This document shows, in pieces, positions 58,618-64,000 of a stretch of DNA of 64,000 nucleotides. The notes under the pieces are model-generated. The model was given only the letters and a program-made list of their open reading frames with translations. It ran no database searches and was not told the origin of the DNA. A program made the position numbers and the translations under genes. The stretch is from the NCBI GenBank assembly GCA_046329055.1, contig JAXLVK010000003.1:45501-109500 (forward strand), written 5' to 3'. This stretch comes from JADKCL01 sp046329055. Lineage in GTDB: Bacteria > Bacteroidota > Bacteroidia > J057 > JADKCL01. Numbering within the stretch: position 1 is the stretch's first letter; each line of letters starts with the position of its first letter.

Positions 58618-60045
58618 ATGGGAACAATTAGACGCGTACTCTTTCTGGGGATTTGCCTCTTGGGGGTGAATCGGGCATCGGCTGCGAATGGCGAATTGAT
58701 CGTCTTCACTGGCGATGCGAACCATGCCGTGACGAAGGACTTCGTGGGCAAGTACCTGCCACAGGTGAAGGCCATGGCCAAGGCGATGGACCTGGACCTG
58801 GTGGAAAAGGCCGTGTCCAAGGGTGCGCCGGAAGGGGTGACTTATACGCCGAGCATTTATTTCCAGAATCACTTGGGGCGGTCGCTCTTCATCGGGCGGT
58901 ATCAGTTGCTGGACAAGCTCCGGAACTTCATCCGCACGGTGAGCCGCATGCCGCAGGCGACTGCCACCAACGAAAAGCACGACGTGCTGGTCTGGAACAG
59001 TGATCGGGCGACGGTGTATTCCCCGGTGAAGCTCACTGCCCTGTCCGGCGAACTGCCCAAGGACCATGACGAGGCCGCTTGGCACAAAGCCGCATTGAAG
59101 GCATTTGCAAAAGGCGCCTCCAAGTTCGAGTTGAAGGAGCTGTTCCAAGCCAAGCGCACAGACCGGGCCATGTACCTCGCGATCTATCCCTACCTCGGCG
59201 GCGACGGCAAGCTCTGGCTCAGCGCGGAGATGTACTCGCAGTTCAATTGCGTGGATCCCATTTTCAAGCGGTTCGACAAGCCTTTCAATGGTATGTGGAA
59301 ATCCTGGGAGTCTGTTTTCGAGGAGGCTGGCAAGGAATTGCAGGCCGAGATTTTCACGCAACTGAACAGCACAACCCGGGGCGATGGATTGGTACCCGTT
59401 CCGTCATCGACCCCGACGAAATCCTGGGAAGACCTGGGCCTCAAGCTCCCGGAAGCCCCCAAGGGTTCCGCCAATGTTCCTGCCTCCAATGTTCCGTTGG
59501 GCACGAAATGGGAATTCGGTGGCGCTGCCGAAGCAGGTGCGCCCGTCCTCAGTTTCAGCTTCATGGCGCCCGTTGACAACTATGCTGGCGAGGTGAAAAC
59601 CTTCTTCGGCGACTTGGAATTCGGAGCTGGGCCGACCGTGGAAGGTGCCATGGGCCGCTTCGGGATCGAGGGCAAGAGCCTGACCATGGGCGACCCGAGT
59701 CTGGACGCGCACGTGCATGAGATGATCGAGGTGCTGGAGCATCCCAAGGCTTGGTTCACCTTCGAAAAAGTGGTGAGCCTGGAAAACCCCAAGCTCGCTT
59801 ACGGCAGCCTGAGCCAATTCACCGTGCGCGGATTGCTGGAATTCATGGAAGGCAAGGTTCCGGTGGATGTCACCGCGCAGATCGAGCCCGTATTGGATGA
59901 AAATGGCGCCCCTGCATTGGTGGTGAATGCTGCGTTCAGCCTCCGCCTCAAGGACAACTTCGGCCTAGACGGCCCCGATGGCCCGCAGCCGAATGCAGAT
60001 ACCATGAACTTCCTGCTGAATTTCTTGCTGAAGCCGAAGGGGTAA
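58618..60045 (+). CDS. Secreted fusion of a thioredoxin-fold-like domain and a YceI-like domain
   Basis: 475 residues from ATG 58618 (MGTIRRVLFLGICLLGVNRASA), chosen because a signal peptide begins there; in-frame starts upstream (58558, 58600) would bury it. Residues 25-150 look like a thioredoxin-fold domain (LIVFTGDANHAVTKDF, TYTPSIYFQN) with no cysteine pair. Residues about 160-300 form a helical/beta region of unknown type. Residues about 305-475 match the YceI layout: WEFGGAAEAG, VKTFFGDLEFGAG, MGDPSLDAHVHEMIEVLEHP, FTVRGLLEFMEGKVPVDVTA and LKDNFGLDGPDG. YceI proteins bind amphiphilic lipids or isoprenoids; the fusion is unusual. Confidence 0.65.
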   Translation: MGTIRRVLFLGICLLGVNRASAANGELIVFTGDANHAVTKDFVGKYLPQVKAMAKAMDLDLVEKAVSKGAPEGVTYTPSIYFQNHLGRSLFIGRYQLLDKLRNFIRTVSRMPQATATNEKHDVLVWNSDRATVYSPVKLTALSGELPKDHDEAAWHKAALKAFAKGASKFELKELFQAKRTDRAMYLAIYPYLGGDGKLWLSAEMYSQFNCVDPIFKRFDKPFNGMWKSWESVFEEAGKELQAEIFTQLNSTTRGDGLVPVPSSTPTKSWEDLGLKLPEAPKGSANVPASNVPLGTKWEFGGAAEAGAPVLSFSFMAPVDNYAGEVKTFFGDLEFGAGPTVEGAMGRFGIEGKSLTMGDPSLDAHVHEMIEVLEHPKAWFTFEKVVSLENPKLAYGSLSQFTVRGLLEFMEGKVPVDVTAQIEPVLDENGAPALVVNAAFSLRLKDNFGLDGPDGPQPNADTMNFLLNFLLKPKG

Positions 60046-60141
60046 ATCTGGATCCGGTCAAATGCATTGATGGACACCTTGCCCTTCGCGGTTGCCATCC
60101 CATGCCGATGACTCGGATCGATGGATTGTGGCGCTAGCCAA

Positions 60142-60181
60142 CATTTCGTAGGGACAGGTCGCGACCTGTCCCTACGAAATG
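60142..60181. repeat. Perfect 40-bp palindrome between convergent genes
   Basis: Two 20-base arms with no loop meet at GTCG|CGAC (60161/60162); each arm carries CGTAGGGACAGG or its complement. It lies 96 bases after the YceI fusion and 67 before the end of the leftward VanX-like gene. The wording resembles dispersed repeats known from several bacterial phyla. It may act as a two-way terminator. Confidence 0.85.
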
Positions 60182-60248
60182 CGTTGAACATCAATATTTT
60201 GTGAACGGAATCCAGCATCAATCCGATCCGAACCCCGAACCAAACCGA

Positions 60249-60979
60249 TCAAGGAATCCTCGTGAACTTCGCCTTCACGCTGCTGCTGGCAAATGCGTTG
60301 AAGTGCCACCACTCCGTCTTGATGTTCGAGAATCCTGCCCGACGCATCACGTCCCGGAGCAGCAGCCTGTTGGCATGTTGCGCCTTGGTGAGTTGGCCAT
60401 TGGCGAGGAACTTGGCTTCTAGCTGCGGCTGCGCGAGCTCCCCGAAAAAGTCGAAAGGCGTGCCCATGTCCAACTGACCGCCCAAGCTGTCCGCGATGCT
60501 CAGATCGACCGCGCAACCATAGTTGTGGATCGAGCCTTCGGCCGGCGGCGCGAGGTAATTGCGTTTGTTCGGGATGTGGAGGCTGTCCCACATGAACTGC
60601 TGCACCCGGAAGGGCCGCACACCGTCGAAGACGAGCAGGCTGTAGCCGGGATGTTTCTCCTTGAGCAGTTCCTGCGCCTTCTTGAGCTTCTCGGCTGCCT
60701 CGGGGCGCATGAAGCATTTCTCCAAATCGCCATAGACATCCGCCTTCACGAAGTTGTCGCGGGTAGTGTAGGTTTCAGGTCGATGTGGATGCCCGGATGT
60801 ATTCCTGCAAATCGACCAACCCTGAGTCGCGGAACATCTTCTCGAACTCGGACATGGGCTTCGGTTTTGGAGGCTCGGGCTTGGGTTCTTCCTTCGGGGT
60901 GACCACAGGTTGCTCGCTGCTTGGGCTCCGGCGAATTGCAAGCAGCTACCACGAGCATGAGGCCCATCAACCCAGCCAT
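60249..60979 (-). pseudogene. VanX-type D-Ala-D-Ala dipeptidase lipoprotein, three frameshifts
   Basis: The C-terminal two thirds are intact: DNFVKADVYGDLEKCFM, FDGVRPFRVQQFMW, the zinc motif SIHNYGCAVDL and EWWHFNAF, all typical of M15D dipeptidases. The N-terminal part is spread over other frames: lipoprotein signal MAGLMGLMLVVAAC (ATG 60979), then PKEEPKPEPPKPKPM ... DLQEYI, then GIHIDLK. Adding one C at ATCCGGG (near 60801) and one C at AAACCTAC (near 60774) repairs two of the three shifts; the third lies near 60912-60922. It hydrolyses D-Ala-D-Ala in peptidoglycan turnover if intact. Sequencing indels or recent decay. Confidence 0.75.
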
Positions 60980-61059
60980 GAAGAAAGCGGCGGTTTTGCC
61001 ACATAGATAAAGCGCGAGTCCGGATCATTGCGCGGCAATGTTACGAAAATCCAGCCTGC

Positions 61060-63263
61060 CTATTTGCGGAGGTCGGCGGTTTCGAACTGCATGCGGCCGT
61101 CGCTTCGTGGGAAGACATCGTTGCTGCGGTCAGTATCAGGCAGCAGGTGATCCGGGTCCAGGACAAATGCGAGGATGGGCTTGTCAGAATAGATCTCCTT
61201 GACAAATCGGCTATTGCCGGTCATCCAGACCTCGGCGGGGAGGCGGTAGCGCTCGCGGCTGCCGTCGGCGAAGAGCGCTTGCACCTGACCGGGAGAATGC
61301 CATGGCCATTGCGCTCGACTTGGACTTGATAGACGTGGAATGCCGTCGCGGTGTCCAGCTTGTTGCGAGACAGGCCCATGATTTCCTGGAAAAATTCGGT
61401 CGTTGCTCTCGGCGCTGTTGCCTTCCATCCCCGTGTAGCGGTCGCTGAGTTCCGGCTTGTCGTCCGTGTAGCAGGCCCAGTTGGTGGGCGAGGGAGGCGG
61501 CATTTGCGCGGATCAATGTGGCCTTTTGGGGCGCGGTCCTTCGCAAGCAGGTAGCTGCACCTTCCCAATGCCCATTTCCATGCCATTGGCTTCGTAGAAC
61601 CATGTCCGCCAGAACCAGCTCAATGCATTGCCCGACGCGTCCTCCAAGGTCCGGAAGAAATCGGCAGGCTCGGGATGCTTGAATGCCCATCGGCGGGCGT
61701 ATTCTCGGAATGCGCATGTCGAAGACCTCCGGCCCCATCACTTCCTGGCGCAGCAGGTACAGCCCAATCGCCGCCTTCTCGTAGCTGATCAATCCATTGT
61801 CGCGGATGGACTCCGGATTGGCCATGATGGGCTGGTCGTCCGGGGTGCCCATGGCCGCCACGAGGTTCTCCACGCCGCCACGCCGCAACGGAAAGCCCCG
61901 CTCAAAGCTTTGCTCGGCCAGGATTTGGCAGAAGGAATTCAGTCCCTCGTCCATCCATGCCCAGCGCCGCTCATTGCTTCACGATCATCGGGAAGAAATT
62001 GTGCCTGACCTCGTGGATGACCACACCGGATCATGAGGTATTTCGCCTGCCGGGAATAATAGCTAGAAGATGTAGGCCGACCTCCGCAAAATGCCAGCAT
62101 GGGATACCCATCCCCATACCGGGCTGACTGCTGTCGCGACCGGGTAGGGATAGTCCAGCGACAGCGCGGGAGTAGGTGCGCAGCGTGTGGATGATGGCAT
62201 GGGTCGCGTACTTGTCCCAGAGGGGGACCGCCTCGCTGGGATACAGGGACTGAACCAAGATGCGTTTCCCGCCGATTTCAATGGCAGCCGCGTCCCAGGC
62301 AAATTTCTTTGAGCTGGCAAATGCCACGTCGCGGACATTATTTGCCTCGAATCGCCAGACCTTGCGGCCCTTGGCCTTGGATTTTTGATTGACGCGGGCT
62401 TCCTCTGGGCGGATGATGAACTGCGGTTGCCCCGGATGCTGCTGCAATGCCGACATTCTGCCGCGTTGCTCCTTGGTCAGCACTTGGTCGGCATTCGTGA
62501 GCATGCCTGTGGCCGTCACGACATGGTCTTCAGGTGCATCGATACTGAGCTTGAAGTCCCCGAACTCGAGCGCGAACTCCGCTGGGCCCAGGAAGGGTTG
62601 GTTTTCCCAGCCCTTGATGTCATCATAGACGCACATCCTCGGGTAGAACTGCGCCATCTCATAGAGGTAGTTGCCGTCCTCGGGGAAGTATTCGTAGCCG
62701 CTGCGTCCCTCGGCAGCCCGGGCATCGTTGATCGCGAAGGCCCATTTGATTTCGATCGTCACCGAGTCTCCCGGAGCCAGCGGCTTCAGCAGGTCGATGC
62801 GGACATTGGTTTGTACCTCAGTGAATTTGAGTGGTTGACCAGCACTGCTGATGGTCAGACCCTCGACCCCGCCCTTGAAGGTGGGCTCCGGCGCAAAATG
62901 CCGCTCGAATTGCAGGGCATTGGAGTAAATACTGCCTTGCTCGATCTGTCGGAGCATGGCGTCGGGGCGACGGAGGTTTTGGTCCACCTGCATCCAGAGG
63001 TAGGAGAGGCTGTGCGGACTGCGGTTGTGGTAGGTGACGGTCTCCGTCCCGCTCAGGCGTTGGCGGACGTCGTCGAGGACCACTTGGATGTCGTAATCTG
63101 CGGATTGCTGCCAATAGGCAGGGCCGGGAGCGCCAGATGCGAGGCGCGCCTCACTTGGAGTCGGCCATTCTGCGCCCATCGGTTGGAAGGGGTTGACGGA
63201 CTGGGCGTGCAGGGCTTCATAGAGGAAGCACCATATCCCCAGCATGGCACTGAGGTACCGCAT
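61060..63263 (-). pseudogene. M1-family metallopeptidase, many frameshifts in its C-terminal half
   Basis: The N-terminal half (63263 to about 62165) is one clean frame: signal peptide MRYLSAMLGIWCFLYEALHA and M1-type beta domain (YHNRSPHSLSYLWMQVDQN, YEYFPEDGNYLYEMAQFYPR). From about 62165 to 61060 coding fragments alternate between frames: LSLDYPYPVATAVSPVWG, the zinc motif HEVRHNFFPMIV (near 62000), ERRWAWMDEGLNSF and RGGVENLVAAMGTPDDQPI, then GLISYEKAAIGLYLLRQEV and RYTGMEGNSAES. The end of the protein (RMQFETADLRK) stops at 61060. At least five frame changes are needed. Aminopeptidase-like, exported. Either decayed or badly affected by sequencing indels. Confidence 0.75.
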
Positions 63264-63372
63264 ATCCGCACCCTTGGGGTATAATCGCCAGCTTTCCATC
63301 CGAGACTCAAATGTACTGCGAATGAGCGTCCACAATGAGGGTCCGGGGGGAGAAAATTTGGCGAATTCTTGC

Positions 63373-63810
63373 TTACTGCTCGACGATGACGATCTTCTCG
63401 ATCTTGTCGCCTGCGCGGATTTGATCGATCACGTCCAGCCCCTCGAATACCTTGCCGAAGCAGGTGTGATGACGGTCGAGGTGGGCGGTGCTTGCGCGGC
63501 TCATCACGATGAAAAACTGCGAGCCACCCGTGTTGGGGCCAGCGTGGGCCATGGAGAGGACACCGCGGTCATGGAATTGCTTCTCGGCAAAGGTCTCGCA
63601 AGGAATGCGGTAGCCGGGGCCGCCACGGCCTGTGCCTTCGGGGCATCCACCTTGGATCACGAATCCGGGGATGACACGGTGAAAATTAAGGCCATTGTAA
63701 AACCCCTTGTTGGACAAATCGACGAAGTTTGCCACGGTCTTGGGGGTTTCCTTTTCGTATAGTTCGGCCTTCATCAGGCCCTTGGCGGTATGGATTTCAG
63801 CAACTTTCAT
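63373..63810 (-). CDS. Cyclophilin-type peptidyl-prolyl isomerase
   Basis: 145 residues from ATG 63810 (MKVAEIHTAKGLMKAEL); the longer start at 63828 lies upstream of the -7 element and is rejected. Family motifs: NGLNFHRVIPGFVIQGG with the catalytic Arg, GVLSMAHAGPNTGGSQFFI, and HLDRHHTCFGKVFEG. No signal peptide, so cytoplasmic. Speeds up proline isomerisation during folding. Compact single-domain form. Confidence 0.92.
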   Translation of the reverse strand: MKVAEIHTAKGLMKAELYEKETPKTVANFVDLSNKGFYNGLNFHRVIPGFVIQGGCPEGTGRGGPGYRIPCETFAEKQFHDRGVLSMAHAGPNTGGSQFFIVMSRASTAHLDRHHTCFGKVFEGLDVIDQIRAGDKIEKIVIVEQ

Positions 63811-63816
63811 AGTTGG

Positions 63817-63824
63817 CAAAATTA
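63817..63824 (-). promoter_or_regulatory. Candidate -7 element for the cyclophilin gene
   Basis: TAATTTTG on the minus strand, exact TAnnTTTG match six bases upstream of ATG 63810. The transcript would be nearly leaderless. Confidence 0.4.
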
Positions 63825-63949
63825 TCAATTCTGGAAAGAACTTGGCGTATTTGGCTCGCCTCCACGGAAATTTTCGAGGGTTTGGGTTACAAAATGGGAT
63901 CGCATCGAACCTTTAGCCTGAATTGTTTGTTGATACATATATTTTGAGA

Positions 63950-64000
63950 TGGATATGCAAGACATCATTTGGGACGTACAACGCAGGTCATACAGCTACC
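63950..64000 (+). CDS. Start of a rightward gene (partial, unidentified)
   Basis: ATG at 63950 opens a frame that runs off the end of the window (MDMQDIIWDVQRRSYSY). A TATATTTTG word just upstream (63938-63946) is close to a -7 element. Too short to identify. Confidence 0.3.

Noticed and set aside
1..64000. tRNA, rRNA, prophage, insertion sequence or replication origin
   Set aside because: None recognised by eye: no cloverleaf-like intergenic segment, no transposase, integrase or phage structural gene, and no DnaA-box cluster.

Overview
The window reads as a moderately GC-rich member of the Bacteroidota. Three kinds of evidence support this. Two proteins carry type IX secretion C-terminal sorting domains (1-240 and 15291-17564). 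Promoters follow the Bacteroidota pattern TTG-N20/21-TAnnTTTG, clearest at 625-655, 27878-27910 and 54612-54642. Several gene types are typical of the phylum: a 633-residue PurF, a DksA-like protein lacking zinc cysteines, a eukaryote-like class Ia ribonucleotide reductase, LytTR regulation and WG-repeat lipoproteins. The sequence alone does not fix a genus. I recognised no tRNA, rRNA, CRISPR array, insertion sequence or replication origin.

Layout. 0-9 kb: tail of a secreted protein, an alkyltransferase-like DNA-repair protein, an operon with two spermidine-synthase-like membrane proteins around a TlpA-like lipoprotein, then leftward hemW, an aminotransferase, a small secreted protein and purF. 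9-12 kb: two overlapping unknown genes that share a module present three times. 12-15 kb: hpt, a frameshifted M15-like peptidase, adk, obgE. 15-28 kb: a large secreted protein, ileS-dksA-like-lspA, then nuoF-sucA-sucB ended by a clear terminator. 28-34 kb: an AT-rich frameshifted ParA-like gene, an unknown gene, pruA, an acyl-CoA-synthetase-like protein with no catalytic motif, and an M50 protease. 34-38 kb: nrdB-nrdA behind a long structured leader. 38-44.8 kb: a surface block with a Cys/His-array lipoprotein, a secreted CotH-type kinase, another lipoprotein and a LytTR regulator. 44.8-54 kb: paired M16 peptidases, a lipoprotein, a 3-hydroxyacyl-CoA dehydrogenase, pheS, a long inverted repeat, a flavoprotein, guaB and a double iron-sulfur protein. 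54-64 kb: a marC/WG/B3-4/DUF4272 run, a thioredoxin-YceI fusion, two frameshifted peptidases, a cyclophilin and the start of one more gene.

Functional themes. Purine and nucleotide supply (purF, hpt, adk, guaB, nrdAB), the 2-oxoglutarate dehydrogenase step with a NADH-oxidising subunit (nuoF-sucAB), and translation (ileS, pheS, obgE) form the housekeeping core. The accessory part is mostly envelope and secreted proteins.

Data quality. Four genes (12512, 27923, 60249, 61060) are broken by indels. Several can be explained as one base lost from a short run, often CCC read as CC, and they cluster at 60.2-62.2 kb. Either the assembly has uncorrected indels there or these genes are decaying.

Best candidates for something new: the 12-cysteine periodic Cys/His array with its neighbouring CotH kinase (38.7-42.4 kb), the three-copy module gene pair (9.2-11.9 kb), the structured nrdB leader (34.29-34.44 kb) and the 178-bp inverted repeat (50.06-50.24 kb).
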